In this document: positions 26,062-35,123 of the stretch, one piece after another
Layout of the letters: each line of letters opens with the position of its first letter
How positions within the stretch are numbered: the stretch's first letter is position 1
From: an uncultured Clostridia bacterium
GTDB taxonomy: Bacteria; Bacillota; Clostridia; Oscillospirales; Acutalibacteraceae
Assembly: GCA_947165755.1 (NCBI GenBank)
Contig: CAMVBR010000002.1
Span: forward strand, 1-48,000
Length of the DNA: 48,000 nt
Direction of reading: 5' to 3'
Program-made: the position numbers and the translations under genes
The notes under the pieces: model-generated
Databases searched by the model: none
The model's input: only the letters and a program-made list of their open reading frames with translations
What the model was told of the DNA's origin: nothing

Positions 26062-26979
26062 ATGATGAAGCAGATTCCCGGCGGTGTATTCCCAACCATG
26101 ATCACACCCTATACGAAAGATGATAAAATTGATTACGATGCCGTGCTCCAGCTTCTTTCCTGGTATTACGGCAAGGGCGTGCGCGCAATCTTCGCCATCT
26201 GTCAATCCAGCGAAATATTTTATCTGACCTTTGAAGAGCGACTATCTTTGCTGAAATTTATCATGCAGAACAAACCTGCGGACATGACAGTGGTCGCCTC
26301 GGGGCACGTTTCCGAGGATTTTGAAACCATGCGAAAAGAGGCCGTTGCTTTTATCGAAACGGGGATCGACGGATACGTGTTTATAGCAAACCGTTTTGCG
26401 AAAGCGGAAGAAAGCGACGACGTTTTAACCGAACGGATGCTCGCCGCGGCAGACGCTCTGCCTGAAATCCCACTGGGGGTATACGAATGCCCGTATCCTT
26501 ACAAACGCGTTCTTTCCCCCGCAGTGATGAAAGCGCTCTCCGAAAACGGAAAATTCCAGTTTTTGAAGGATACCTGCTGCGATCTTTCACTGATTAAAAA
26601 GAAGCTTGATGCTGTGAACGGCGGAAACCTTAAGATTTTCAACGCGAATTCAGCAACGCTGCTCCCCTCACTGCAAATGGGCTGCGCGGGATTCTCAGGC
26701 GTAATGGCGAATTTTCACCCTGAACTGTATGTGAAGCTCTGCGAAATATACAGAACCGATCCCGAAAAGGCCGCGTTGTTGCAGGCGATGATCGGCACGC
26801 TCTCTATGGCGGAATGCCAATGTTACCCCGTAAACGCTAAATACTATCTCTCATTAGAGGGCCTCGATATCAACATCGACAGCCGTTCCCGCAGCAAAGC
26901 CGATTTTGGCCCGAGCCGCAGGGCGGAGATCGAAGAAATGCGGGAACTGACGCTTGCATTTGAAGCAAGCATTCTATAA
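26062..26979 (+). CDS. DHDPS/NAL-family class I aldolase
   Basis: This 305-residue TIM-barrel protein belongs to the dihydrodipicolinate synthase/N-acetylneuraminate lyase family. Tyr141 (GVYECPYP) and the Schiff-base Lys169 (FLKDTCCDL) fit the catalytic pair. The substrate-loop motif of true DapA (GTTGE) is replaced by CQSSE, so it is probably not lysine biosynthesis but an aldolase or lyase for a keto acid from sugar breakdown; substrate unknown. ATG at 26062, with AGGTG upstream. It ends at a terminator shared with spo0A. Confidence 0.88.
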   Translation: MMKQIPGGVFPTMITPYTKDDKIDYDAVLQLLSWYYGKGVRAIFAICQSSEIFYLTFEERLSLLKFIMQNKPADMTVVASGHVSEDFETMRKEAVAFIETGIDGYVFIANRFAKAEESDDVLTERMLAAADALPEIPLGVYECPYPYKRVLSPAVMKALSENGKFQFLKDTCCDLSLIKKKLDAVNGGNLKIFNANSATLLPSLQMGCAGFSGVMANFHPELYVKLCEIYRTDPEKAALLQAMIGTLSMAECQCYPVNAKYYLSLEGLDINIDSRSRSKADFGPSRRAEIEEMRELTLAFEASIL

Positions 26980-26998
26980 TTTCATATCAAATAATTGC

Positions 26999-27032
26999 GC
27001 CGGACAGCCTTTATCGCTGCCCGGCTATTTTT
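26999..27032. terminator. Terminator between aldolase and spo0A
   Basis: The stem GCCGGACAGC/GCTGCCCGGC (26999-27008, 27016-27025) has one mismatch and is followed by TATTTTT. It lies between two convergent genes and overlaps the spo0A stop. Confidence 0.75.
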
Positions 27033-27810
27033 ATGAAATCTTTTTTCTCTTCAGGCGAAGCTTATCGGCGATCATAGCGATAAACTCGGAGTTTGTGGGC
27101 TTGCCCCTGGAATTCTGAATGGTATACCCGAAATAAGAGCTGAGCACGTCAATATCCCCTCGGTCCCACGCAACCTCGATCGCGTGGCGGATCGCCCGCT
27201 CCACGCGCGATGCAGTCGTATTAAACGTTTTAGCTACGGTGGGATAGAGCACTTTCGTTACCGAGCTCATCATATCGGGCGCGTTGACCGTAAGAATAAT
27301 GGCCGCACGCAAATACTGATATCCCTTTATATGCGCAGGCACGCCGAGCTCGTGCATTATATCGGAAACAACGATCTCCAGATCTGTATCCACCCCCGCG
27401 TTCAACTTGACGACGGCGCTTCCGTTCTTGTTTTCAATACCCGAAAGCCCTGCGATCCGCTCGGTCATAAAGCCGACGTCCACAGGCTTGATAAAATAGT
27501 AATCTGCGCCGGAGTTCAAAAGCTGCTGTTCAAACATACCGTTCTCCACGCCGGACAACACGACGGTAACAGGGCGTTTCTTCATTTTCAGCGTCGGCAT
27601 CAGCTTGAGAACGGCAAGCGCGTCAAAATGAGAAAGGAACGCCTCGGTCACAAATATATCAGGCGAACAGGTTTCAAGCGCTTTTACCACTTGAGAGCCG
27701 TCTCTGGGAGAGGTAACGCATTCAAAACCATAGGTGCGGAATGAGGATACGACGTTCTTCAAAAATTCACCGTTATCCTCTGCAATAAGTACTTTTTTCT
27801 GTGTTTGCAT
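27031..27810 (-). CDS. spo0A: Spo0A-family response regulator with Glu in place of the phosphoacceptor Asp
   Basis: This 259-residue protein is a homologue of Spo0A, the sporulation master regulator. The C-terminal DNA-binding domain is highly conserved ([55 protein letters not shown]). The N-terminal receiver is degenerate: the site of phosphorylation (Asp56 of B. subtilis, in VLDIIMP) aligns with Glu56 in VTEAFLS (codon GAG, 27645-27643). The acidic pair (Glu11-Asp12), Ser in VVLSG and Lys in FIKP remain. Glu may mimic phosphate and leave it constitutively active, or the protein may have lost phosphorelay control. It is transcribed alone, with no spoIVB beside it. Confidence 0.93.
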   Translation of the reverse strand: MQTQKKVLIAEDNGEFLKNVVSSFRTYGFECVTSPRDGSQVVKALETCSPDIFVTEAFLSHFDALAVLKLMPTLKMKKRPVTVVLSGVENGMFEQQLLNSGADYYFIKPVDVGFMTERIAGLSGIENKNGSAVVKLNAGVDTDLEIVVSDIMHELGVPAHIKGYQYLRAAIILTVNAPDMMSSVTKVLYPTVAKTFNTTASRVERAIRHAIEVAWDRGDIDVLSSYFGYTIQNSRGKPTNSEFIAMIADKLRLKRKKIS

Positions 27811-27903
27811 TGTTTTTTCTCCATTTCATTTTTAATTCAGCCCATATAAATCTGAAACGACACCGAAAAACAGCACTTGATTCAATTTTCCGAAAAAATC
27901 GAA

Positions 27904-27925
27904 GAAACCGTGAGAACCACGTTTC
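27904..27925 (-). repeat. Inverted repeat at the spo0A transcription start
   Basis: GAAACCGTG and CACGTTTC form 8 pairs with one bulged base around a 5-base spacer, starting right at the predicted start site. It could be an operator or a leader hairpin. No exact 0A box (TGTCGAA) was found nearby. Confidence 0.4.
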
Positions 27926-27931
27926 TGCCAT

Positions 27932-27960
27932 ATTATACCATTTCATTTTGTGAATTTCAA
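27932..27960 (-). promoter_or_regulatory. Sigma-A promoter of spo0A
   Basis: On the minus strand TTGAAA (27960-27955), 17 bp and TATAAT (27937-27932). It leaves a leader of about 115 bases. Confidence 0.8.
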
Positions 27961-28044
27961 TAGATTTTCAAAATTTTTTGTTATTTTTTGCCATTATTAT
28001 TTTTTTTATATTTATTTGTTTTTTATTACCATTCTTTAAGGGCT

Positions 28045-28076
28045 AAAAAAAAGAGAAAGCCGTGTTTGGCTTTCTC
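28045..28076 (-). terminator. Terminator of the phoH-recO operon
   Basis: On the minus strand the 9-bp stem GAGAAAGCC/GGCTTTCTC (28076-28068, 28061-28053) is followed by eight T. Confidence 0.9.
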
Positions 28077-28092
28077 ACTTATGCGATCATGG

Positions 28093-28836
28093 TTATATTA
28101 CGGCCATCCAGAAAAATTCAAGCAAACGGAATTTCACCTGAAAAACGTTTTGAAGATACGTCTCCGTTAACAGGGTAAGCGGACGAAGCAATTCGGAGTT
28201 CAACTGGAACGAAAACACTTTCTCAAACGGGGAAAAAACGATATGCCGCATCGCGGCAACCACAGCAAGCGGCACGTCGGGTGCATCTCCGCGCCTGCCG
28301 CAGTTCTTGCATAATAAATCGCCGGTAAGGCAATTAAAATACATGATATCAGTCTCAAAAGCACCGCACTCCGCGCAGGCGTGTATCGGCGGCGCATAAC
28401 CCGAAAGCACAGCGATCTGCAGTTCAAAAACGGCCTTGATGAGCAAAATCGGCCTGCGATCGCCGCACAGCAGATACAGCGCGTTCAAGGTCAACCGCAG
28501 ATATTCCTCTTCCGATTCCCCTTCGGGGACCGTTTTCAGCAGCACCTCGCAAAAATACTGCGCGAGCGTCATTTTCGGCATATCTTCACGAAGCGAAAAG
28601 AAGAGTTCTTTTACATCCGCCTCGTTGATATGATACACCTCGTTTTTTTCTGTAAAAGAAAAATTGCAGTATGAAAACAGAGAGCATCCGGCGTGCAGCT
28701 TGCTTTTCATGCCTCTGGCGCCTTTCGCAAACGCCCGCAGAATGCCCCTGGAACGGGTGAGCACAAATACGATCAGATCCGACTCCCCCGTGACCTTTGT
28801 TTTGATTACGATACCGTCCGCATCAAACTTTTCCAT
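28093..28836 (-). CDS. recO: DNA repair protein RecO
   Basis: This 247-residue protein is RecO, which anneals DNA and, with RecF/RecR, loads RecA on SSB-coated strands. It has the N-terminal OB-fold beginning DADGIVIKTKVTGESDLI and a zinc-finger pair CAEC ... CKNC in the C-terminal half. Its ATG at 28836 overlaps the era stop as TGATG. It is the last gene of the operon, in the standard era-recO order. Confidence 0.95.
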   Translation of the reverse strand: MEKFDADGIVIKTKVTGESDLIVFVLTRSRGILRAFAKGARGMKSKLHAGCSLFSYCNFSFTEKNEVYHINEADVKELFFSLREDMPKMTLAQYFCEVLLKTVPEGESEEEYLRLTLNALYLLCGDRRPILLIKAVFELQIAVLSGYAPPIHACAECGAFETDIMYFNCLTGDLLCKNCGRRGDAPDVPLAVVAAMRHIVFSPFEKVFSFQLNSELLRPLTLLTETYLQNVFQVKFRLLEFFWMAVI

Positions 28837-29738
28837 CAATCAAGACCGAAATTGCGGATCAGGCCCTCACGGTTCCGCCAATCTTCCTTTACCTTGACCC
28901 AGCATTTCAGATTGATCTTAACACCGAAAAACCGTTCAAGATCGATCCTGGCGCCGGTAGAGATCTTCTTGAGCATGGAACCGTTTTTGCCGATAATGAT
29001 CCCTTTGTGACTCTCTTTTTCACAGTAGATCGTGGCTTCAATATCAAGGATATCCGCTTCATCCCGTTCCCTGAACTTTTCTATCGCAACTGCGGTTCCG
29101 TGCGGCACTTCATTATCCAGATACATCAGCAGCTTTTCCCGGATATACTCGGCGGCAAGCGCCTTTTCGGGCTGATCGGTGAGAGTATCGTCGGCAAAAA
29201 AGTGTTCGCAGGGCACGCAGAGTTTTTTCAGCTCGTCCTTCAGCTCGTTCATACCGCTGCCATCCTTTGCGCTCACAGGCACAACGGCCGAAAAATCGCA
29301 AAGCGAGGCGAACGCCGCGATTCTTGAAAGCAGAAGCGTTTTATTTTCTATCGTATCGATCTTATTGATAGCCAGGATCGCGGGGATCCCCTCTTTTTTG
29401 ATCCTCTTTATCAGCGTCAGCTCGGCTTCGCGGATCTCGCCCTTTGGCTCGGTAACCAGCATGCAGGCGTCCACGTCGCGCAGACCGGCGGAAACGGCTT
29501 TCACCATTTTTTCACCGAGTTTCGTTTTCGGCGAATGATACCCCGGGGTATCCGTAAACACAAGCTGCGTCTCTTCCTCTGTAAGTACGCCGAGGATCCG
29601 GGTACGGGTCGTTTGCGGTTTCGGGGAAACAATGGCGATCTTTTCTCCCAACAGCCGGTTCAGAATCGAAGATTTGCCCACGTTCGGGCAGCCTACGATT
29701 GCAACGAACGCGCTTTTTGGTTCTTTACTCATACTCAT
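28836..29738 (-). CDS. era: GTPase Era
   Basis: This 300-residue protein is Era, an essential GTPase that binds the 3' end of 16S rRNA during 30S assembly. G1 GCPNVGKS (16-23), G2 TTRTR, G3 DTPGYHS, G4 NKID and the C-terminal KH domain (KGIIIGKNGSMLKKI) are intact. ATG at 29738 overlaps the ybeY stop (ATGA). Together with YbeY and PhoH it forms a ribosome-maturation operon. Confidence 0.98.
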   Translation of the reverse strand: MSMSKEPKSAFVAIVGCPNVGKSSILNRLLGEKIAIVSPKPQTTRTRILGVLTEEETQLVFTDTPGYHSPKTKLGEKMVKAVSAGLRDVDACMLVTEPKGEIREAELTLIKRIKKEGIPAILAINKIDTIENKTLLLSRIAAFASLCDFSAVVPVSAKDGSGMNELKDELKKLCVPCEHFFADDTLTDQPEKALAAEYIREKLLMYLDNEVPHGTAVAIEKFRERDEADILDIEATIYCEKESHKGIIIGKNGSMLKKISTGARIDLERFFGVKINLKCWVKVKEDWRNREGLIRNFGLD

Positions 29739-30241
29739 TCCTCATCCATATAATAGCTGGCGTTGCGCTTCAATCCGAGCTGCGTGAGCACTTCTTCTTC
29801 CTTCTCGCGCATATGCACAGCCTCAATGCCGCCGTTTACGTGATCGTACCCCAACAGGTGCAGCATGGAATGCACGGAAAGGAAGGCAATCTCGCGTTCC
29901 AGCGAATGGCCGTATTCCTCCGCCTGCTCCATCGCCTTTTCCACGGAGATCACGATATCGCCGAGCATATACGCGCCTGTATCGGGGTTTACGTCATATT
30001 CTCCGTTTTCCCCTAACGGAAAAGATAACACGTCCGTCGCCTTGTCGATGTTTCTGTGTTCACGGTTCAACGCTCGGATCATTTCATTGTCTACGAATCT
30101 GACGCTGATCTCTGCGGACCCATGAAACTGCTCCAGCCGCAGCACAGCAACACAGCTGCGGCGAATAAGCAGCCGTACCTGTGAAGGGATCTTCACCGTT
30201 TTCTGGTCGTTTGAAATAATCACTTTGATTTTATCTGTCAT
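29735..30241 (-). CDS. ybeY: Endoribonuclease YbeY (rRNA maturation factor)
   Basis: This protein of about 168 residues is YbeY, a zinc-dependent RNase needed for 16S rRNA 3'-end maturation and ribosome quality control. The metal motif HSMLHLLGYDH gives the H-x3-H-x5-H ligands, preceded by TDVLSFPL. The start at 30241 gives the best spacing from AAGGGG; an ATG two codons earlier is possible. Typical neighbours PhoH and Era flank it. Confidence 0.95.
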   Translation of the reverse strand: MTDKIKVIISNDQKTVKIPSQVRLLIRRSCVAVLRLEQFHGSAEISVRFVDNEMIRALNREHRNIDKATDVLSFPLGENGEYDVNPDTGAYMLGDIVISVEKAMEQAEEYGHSLEREIAFLSVHSMLHLLGYDHVNGGIEAVHMREKEEEVLTQLGLKRNASYYMDEE

Positions 30242-30317
30242 GTGCATCCCCTTTTCTATAAATAATTAAATTCACTTTTCCCCGGATCTGAAAGCGCCCA
30301 AATGAGCAAGTATCTAC

Positions 30318-31277
30318 TTAGCTCTTCGGCTTTTCGGCGTGTTCATACGCCCGTATGATATCCTGCACCAGCTTATGCCGGACCACGTCTTTCTCGGTGA
30401 ATCGAACCGCCTTGATATCCTCTATATTCTTTAATATCCTTACTGCTTCCTTCAACCCCGATTTTTTGCCGTCGGGAAGGTCGATCTGCGTAATATCTCC
30501 CGTTACCACGATTTTTGAGTTGAAGCCGAGTCGGGTCAGGAACATTTTCATCTGCTCCGGCGTAGTATTCTGCGCCTCGTCAAGAATAATAAAGCTGTCG
30601 TCAAGCGTACGTCCGCGCATATATGCCAAGGGCGCGACCTCAATGCTTCCCTTTTCCTGATATTTTTGGAAATTATCCGCCCCCAGCATTTCAAACAGGG
30701 CGTCGTACAACGGACGCAGATACGGATCTACCTTTTGCTGCAGGTCCCCGGGCAAAAAACCGAGCTTTTCACCCGCTTCCACGGCCGGCCGTGTAAGAAT
30801 GATACGGCTTACTTCTTTTGCGCGGAACGCCTTGACCGCCATCGCAACCGCAAGATACGTTTTACCCGTACCTGCGGGGCCAACGCCGAATACGATGGTA
30901 TGATTTGCGATCTGCTCTATATAATTCTTCTGCCCCAGCGTTTTCGGTTTTACCGGCTTGCCGCTCATGGTGATACAGATACAGTCCGAAGAAAGGGATG
31001 AGAGCTTTTCTTCGCTGCCTTCGTTAACAAGCGAAATGCAGTAACGTACGTTTTGCTCATTCAGCTCTTCGCCCTTATTTATCAGCATCAAAAGGCCTTC
31101 CAGCGCTTTTGCGGCGCAGCTGACCCTGTCGGGCTCTCCGGTGATTTTTATAACCGAACCCCGGTTCACGATCCTCACACCGTACTCGTTCTCGATCAGC
31201 TTTACGTTTTCGTCAAAGCTGCCGAACAGGCCGACCGCATCCTCCATGCGTTCTATATTAATGATTTGCTCATACAT
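30318..31277 (-). CDS. phoH: PhoH-family ATPase
   Basis: This 319-residue protein has an N-terminal KH-like segment and a PhoH P-loop ATPase domain with Walker A GPAGTGKT, Walker B FIILDEAQN and VVTGDITQIDLP. PhoH proteins are linked to RNA metabolism and phosphate-starvation responses; the exact role is unsettled. The gene follows the DUF4364 gene by 18 bases and precedes ybeY by about 76 bases, in a common Firmicute order. Confidence 0.95.
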   Translation of the reverse strand: MYEQIINIERMEDAVGLFGSFDENVKLIENEYGVRIVNRGSVIKITGEPDRVSCAAKALEGLLMLINKGEELNEQNVRYCISLVNEGSEEKLSSLSSDCICITMSGKPVKPKTLGQKNYIEQIANHTIVFGVGPAGTGKTYLAVAMAVKAFRAKEVSRIILTRPAVEAGEKLGFLPGDLQQKVDPYLRPLYDALFEMLGADNFQKYQEKGSIEVAPLAYMRGRTLDDSFIILDEAQNTTPEQMKMFLTRLGFNSKIVVTGDITQIDLPDGKKSGLKEAVRILKNIEDIKAVRFTEKDVVRHKLVQDIIRAYEHAEKPKS

Positions 31278-31295
31278 TGGATCTGTTTTCTCCCA

Positions 31296-31853
31296 TCATA
31301 ACTTCAGAGATTCGATCACGCCGGAATAAAGATTCCCGGGGGACGCCATGAAGGAATCCGCTACGGCGTTCGCCTGAATGCTGTCTGAGGCATAGAGAAG
31401 CGTTTCCATCATAACAGTATTCCCGTCCGTGATCGTAAGCTTTACGTGATATCCTTTTTTCAAACGGATGATCTCAGCTTTTGCCCCCCTGGCCGCCCGT
31501 TCACGCGCAAGAAGCTCCAAGGCGCTTGCGACCGCGGTTTTGCGCACGACCTCGGGAAGGTCGGTTTCCAGCCTGTCGGCAACCTCGCGTCCTTTTTGCG
31601 TCAGCGAAAAATACTCGTCGTCCTCACGCACGTCGCTTGAGATCAGGCCGTCCTCCTGCAAAACGCTTAGGGCATCGTTCACCTCGAAAAAATTCGCCAG
31701 GGACGTACTCTGCAGCACCTCGTTCAAGCCTGATTTCGAAAAAGGGACGTCAAGACTTTTCAGAATATAACACAACAAAATGCGGATGTCTCCTTTGTTG
31801 CGCATACCGAAAACAGTGATCCCCTCCGTAAGCGCGTCATATTTTTTTTCCAT
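31296..31853 (-). CDS. DUF4364 family protein (winged-helix-like)
   Basis: This 185-residue cytoplasmic protein matches DUF4364, common in Clostridia. The N-terminal 90 residues (IRILLCYILKSL, SLANFFEVNDALSVLQEDGLI, YFSLTQKGREVADRLE) read as a winged-helix DNA-binding fold. The C-terminal part is a beta-rich domain. Function is unknown; a transcriptional role is inferred. The start is the ATG at 31853, 6 bases after CCGGAG. It lies between the DUF5696-like gene and phoH with short gaps. Confidence 0.82.
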   Translation of the reverse strand: MEKKYDALTEGITVFGMRNKGDIRILLCYILKSLDVPFSKSGLNEVLQSTSLANFFEVNDALSVLQEDGLISSDVREDDEYFSLTQKGREVADRLETDLPEVVRKTAVASALELLARERAARGAKAEIIRLKKGYHVKLTITDGNTVMMETLLYASDSIQANAVADSFMASPGNLYSGVIESLKL

Positions 31854-31867
31854 AATCAACTCCGGCT

Positions 31868-34012
31868 TCAGTTTATTCTCAGAAAATCATACGGCGGCAC
31901 GGAAACGCTGCCGATATTCACGGAATAATTATTATAGTTCACGTATACGATCGCGCCGTTGTCATACGTTACAACGGTCACGCCGTCATTCACAGCTTCA
32001 TGTCCCACGATCCTGCGATCCGAAAGATCCGCCATCGTCTGCGATGCCCGGACGTAAAAATCCGCAACGTCCGAATACGTTCTTTCGTAATAAAACGCGG
32101 ATGAAGGAAGAAAATCCCATTCCACCGCAAGGCTCGCGCCGTATTCCACGCTTTTCAGCATGGAAAGGACGGGGATCTCCGCTTTGTTGCACGCGCCCAT
32201 GGAATACACAACGGACCCATGCAATATCATTTGCAGCAAAGGCACGGGCGTATAAGCGGCGGAGGACGCAAAAACCGTTGTTTCCGGCAAAGAAAGAATA
32301 CCGTCGGCATTTTTCAGAAACCGGAAGCCGCCGCCGTTTAGGCACACACGCCCCCGCGCGGCAATCGACGAAAGCCCGGCGCCGATCAGCCCAGCCGTTT
32401 TTTCAGCCCCGACAGCTGCGTCAGCATAAACAAACGAGGCGTCGTTTACCGCAATGCCGTCGAGCGGTAAACCGGTTGTACTTTGCAGAAGACGGAGCAC
32501 GTGCTTTTCGATCCGCGCCGAAGATGCGGCATAACGCTTTCCGGGGCTTGCGGAAACAAAGGGGTAAAGCGGATTCTTAATTTCGACGATCTGTTTCTTT
32601 CCCTGCAGATCCACCGAGGCAAACGCCGGGGAAGATTCCGTAAACAGATTCACGGACGCAAAAACAGGTATATTCTGCGCGTTTGCGTATTCACAGAGCG
32701 AGCGAAGGTCTTTTTTTCCTCCTGCGGAACGGATCACGTGATAGTTCATCGTCTGATACAAACCGCCGTTAAAAATCCCGTTCAGATACAGGCAGATCCC
32801 GTTTACACCTTTTGCCTTGAGCAGCCCGGTGACCTCTTCCGCCTGCTCGAACGTGCCTACGCTTGTTGCGCGTTTTCCATCAACGCTGAAAAGGAACGAC
32901 ACGTTCATGGGATATTCGCCCTTTGCGGCGGTAGTCTCCGTAAGAAATCCTGCGCGGATCAGCATTTCCCTGAACGCCGCAGCCATCGGGGCATATTCGC
33001 CCGACGTTCCGTGAAGAATCTGATAACACACCTCGATCGTTCCCGTATAGGTCGAGCCAAACATATAAGTGTTTTTCGTTGTCTGATATGGCGTGATATT
33101 GAATTCGGGGTATACAAGATTGACGCCGTCCGTGTTTGCCGTCGCTCGAATCGCACGCACAGAAGCGATGGCGTCGCCCTTTGTGATCAACCCTGCCGCG
33201 GATACGTTACCGTGGCTTACGCCGAAGCAGCCGACCGCTGCCGGCGCCGTATTGACGCCGTTCTCATTGCTGTAAAGCCGGAAGGTAAGGTTTTGTGTTT
33301 CATAATCCGATCGATCCGTACGGATCAAAGCGCCGCATCCGTCGGGCACAACAAGATAGTCTCCGAATCCTGCGGAAGCGTCTTTTGTGCCGTCGGGAAG
33401 CGCGCCGAAATACGGCAATACCGCCAATGATTCCAACACATATCCATCCGACACGAAAATTTCATCACATTCCACGGAAACGCGCAGTTCATTGTCTTGC
33501 AGAGTAAATACAACCGGGATCCGTACATACAGCTCACCCGGCGCAAGCGTTTCCGGCGTTTTCGCCGCAACGGAAGCAAGATCGGACATACCGTAAACGA
33601 TCTTTAACCCGGCGTCTGGTTTTTCATAACGGAAACCGCCGTATGCCACGCTGTGGTCCTGCGTATTCAGATAACACCGATCCTTCTCCGATACAACGGC
33701 GGCGGTCAGCACCGCGCCGGATAAATTCCAGTATAACGGCAGCGCAGTCCAGTAAGCGTCCGCTTCCTTATCAAGTACGGCAACGCCTCCCGTTCGCCGA
33801 TCGAACAGCAAAGACAGCCGTTCGGATGAAATAATTGTCTCAAAATCATCGGCAGTCGCCATGTGCAGTGCGGTGGTACCTACCGCGCCGCTGCGGATCT
33901 CGCTGCTGAGAGGAAACGAACGTACACCCGCGGGACGGCGCGCGCAGGCAGATAAAAACAATTCAATCAATATCAGCACTATGGCAAGGGGCCATTTTAA
34001 CTTCCGGGTCAT
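31868..34012 (-). CDS. DUF5696-like lipoprotein, glycosidase-like
   Basis: This 714-residue protein has a lipoprotein signal (LFLSAC, Cys23), a beta-rich N-terminal domain (about 50-340) and a C-terminal barrel-like region (about 360-690) with repeating beta-alpha texture, for example VNGICLYLNGIFNGG and GLPLDGIAVNDASF. It resembles DUF5696 proteins of Clostridia, which have no proven activity. It may be a surface glycosidase or sugar-binding protein, but no catalytic pair can be assigned with confidence. The ATG at 34012 follows GGAGGAA. It heads the operon running into phoH-ybeY-era-recO, an unusual leader for ribosome-maturation genes. Confidence 0.7.
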   Translation of the reverse strand: MTRKLKWPLAIVLILIELFLSACARRPAGVRSFPLSSEIRSGAVGTTALHMATADDFETIISSERLSLLFDRRTGGVAVLDKEADAYWTALPLYWNLSGAVLTAAVVSEKDRCYLNTQDHSVAYGGFRYEKPDAGLKIVYGMSDLASVAAKTPETLAPGELYVRIPVVFTLQDNELRVSVECDEIFVSDGYVLESLAVLPYFGALPDGTKDASAGFGDYLVVPDGCGALIRTDRSDYETQNLTFRLYSNENGVNTAPAAVGCFGVSHGNVSAAGLITKGDAIASVRAIRATANTDGVNLVYPEFNITPYQTTKNTYMFGSTYTGTIEVCYQILHGTSGEYAPMAAAFREMLIRAGFLTETTAAKGEYPMNVSFLFSVDGKRATSVGTFEQAEEVTGLLKAKGVNGICLYLNGIFNGGLYQTMNYHVIRSAGGKKDLRSLCEYANAQNIPVFASVNLFTESSPAFASVDLQGKKQIVEIKNPLYPFVSASPGKRYAASSARIEKHVLRLLQSTTGLPLDGIAVNDASFVYADAAVGAEKTAGLIGAGLSSIAARGRVCLNGGGFRFLKNADGILSLPETTVFASSAAYTPVPLLQMILHGSVVYSMGACNKAEIPVLSMLKSVEYGASLAVEWDFLPSSAFYYERTYSDVADFYVRASQTMADLSDRRIVGHEAVNDGVTVVTYDNGAIVYVNYNNYSVNIGSVSVPPYDFLRIN

Positions 34013-34039
34013 GCATTTCCTCCGATGATATACAGAGTT

Positions 34040-34068
34040 ATTTTAACACAACTTATTTTGAATAGCAA
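34040..34068 (-). promoter_or_regulatory. Promoter of the DUF5696-phoH-recO operon
   Basis: On the minus strand TTGCTA (34068-34063), 17 bp and TAAAAT (34045-34040). Confidence 0.65.
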
Positions 34069-34089
34069 GGGAAATGCGCAGGTTTCATC

Positions 34090-34119
34090 AAAAAATCAGA
34101 GCGCCCGCTTCAGGCGCTC
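34090..34119 (-). terminator. Terminator of the nucleoside transporter operon
   Basis: On the minus strand the stem GAGCGCC/GGCGCTC (34119-34113, 34105-34099) is followed by a T-rich run (34096-34091). It stands directly after nupQ. Confidence 0.85.
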
Positions 34120-34127
34120 CGATCTTA

Positions 34128-35120
34128 TCATCTTTCTTCCCGGAAATAAGAGGTACCGAGACTTGCGGGAGGCATATTTTCGCGTTTATTGCGGATGCTG
34201 ATGAAGATCAGCACGGCAACGGTCACAAGATAGGGCATCATCTTGATGATCTCCTTCATCGGCGCGGAAAGCCCGGGAATGTATACGCAAAGGATATACA
34301 GACCGCCGAAAATCAGAGAACACAGAATAGAGTTTTTCGGCTTCCACAGGGCAAAGATAACAATGGCAATGGCAAGCCAGCCCTTATCGCCAAAGCCGCC
34401 GTTCGTCCAGCCGCCGCCGGTGGAATCCATAACGAAATACAGTCCGCCGAGGCCTGCGATCATACCGCCGATCAGCGTAGCCAGATACTTATACGCGGTC
34501 ACGTTGACGCCGGCAGCGTCCGCCGTTGCGGGCGACTCGCCCACCGCGCGGAGCGCAAGACCGTATCTGGTTTTGTTCAGGAACCATGAAGCAAGCAGCG
34601 CAATGATAATGGCGAGATACGCAAGGAACCCGTAAGAGAACAGAAGCGTTCCCACAACCGGGATCTTTGAAAGAAACGGGATCGTGGTTCTGTATGCCGC
34701 GCTCGTGGCAGCAAGGTAGATGGAACCGGTCTCCCCGAAGAATTTCAGCAGCGAACCGCCGAAGAAGTTGCCTACGCCCACGCCGAAAATGGTGAGGGCA
34801 AGACCAGTCACGTTCTGATTGGCGCGCAGCGTAACGGTAAGAAAGCTGTAGATGAGCGCCATAATTGCGGAACCGAACAGCGAGGCAAACAGTGAAATGA
34901 GAACGGCAATGATGCCGATGGGGTTCTCGGTATAATGCTCGTAGAGATAGCCGCCGATGATACCGGAAATACCGCCCATATACATGATGCCGGGTATACC
35001 GAGGTTCAAATGGCCGCTCTTCTCGGTGATGATCTCACCGGTGGAGCCGTAGATCAGCGGGATCCCCTGAACGACGGAAGCGGCAAGAAAAGCAATGATT
35101 TTTGTTACAATGATCGGCAT
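34128..35120 (-). CDS. nupQ: Nucleoside ABC transporter permease (NupQ/BmpC type)
   Basis: This 330-residue integral membrane protein with about 9 helices belongs to the branched-chain-type permeases of BMP-family nucleoside transporters. The coupling-region text YGLALRAVGESPATADAAGVNV and the N-terminal IYGSTGEIITEKSGHLNLGIPGIM are typical. It forms a heterodimer with the upstream permease, 3 bases away. Purine nucleosides or bases are likely cargo given xpt at the head of the operon (inference). Confidence 0.92.
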   Translation of the reverse strand: MPIIVTKIIAFLAASVVQGIPLIYGSTGEIITEKSGHLNLGIPGIMYMGGISGIIGGYLYEHYTENPIGIIAVLISLFASLFGSAIMALIYSFLTVTLRANQNVTGLALTIFGVGVGNFFGGSLLKFFGETGSIYLAATSAAYRTTIPFLSKIPVVGTLLFSYGFLAYLAIIIALLASWFLNKTRYGLALRAVGESPATADAAGVNVTAYKYLATLIGGMIAGLGGLYFVMDSTGGGWTNGGFGDKGWLAIAIVIFALWKPKNSILCSLIFGGLYILCVYIPGLSAPMKEIIKMMPYLVTVAVLIFISIRNKRENMPPASLGTSYFREER

Positions 35121-35123
35121 TTC

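Noticed and set aside
26062-26979. DapA (lysine biosynthesis) as the identity of the aldolase
   Set aside because: The catalytic Tyr and Lys fit the wider family, but the DapA loop GTTGE is absent and there are no other lysine genes around.
27810-27932. 0A box autoregulation at spo0A
   Set aside because: No TGTCGAA or close match was found in the leader; only a non-matching inverted repeat is present.
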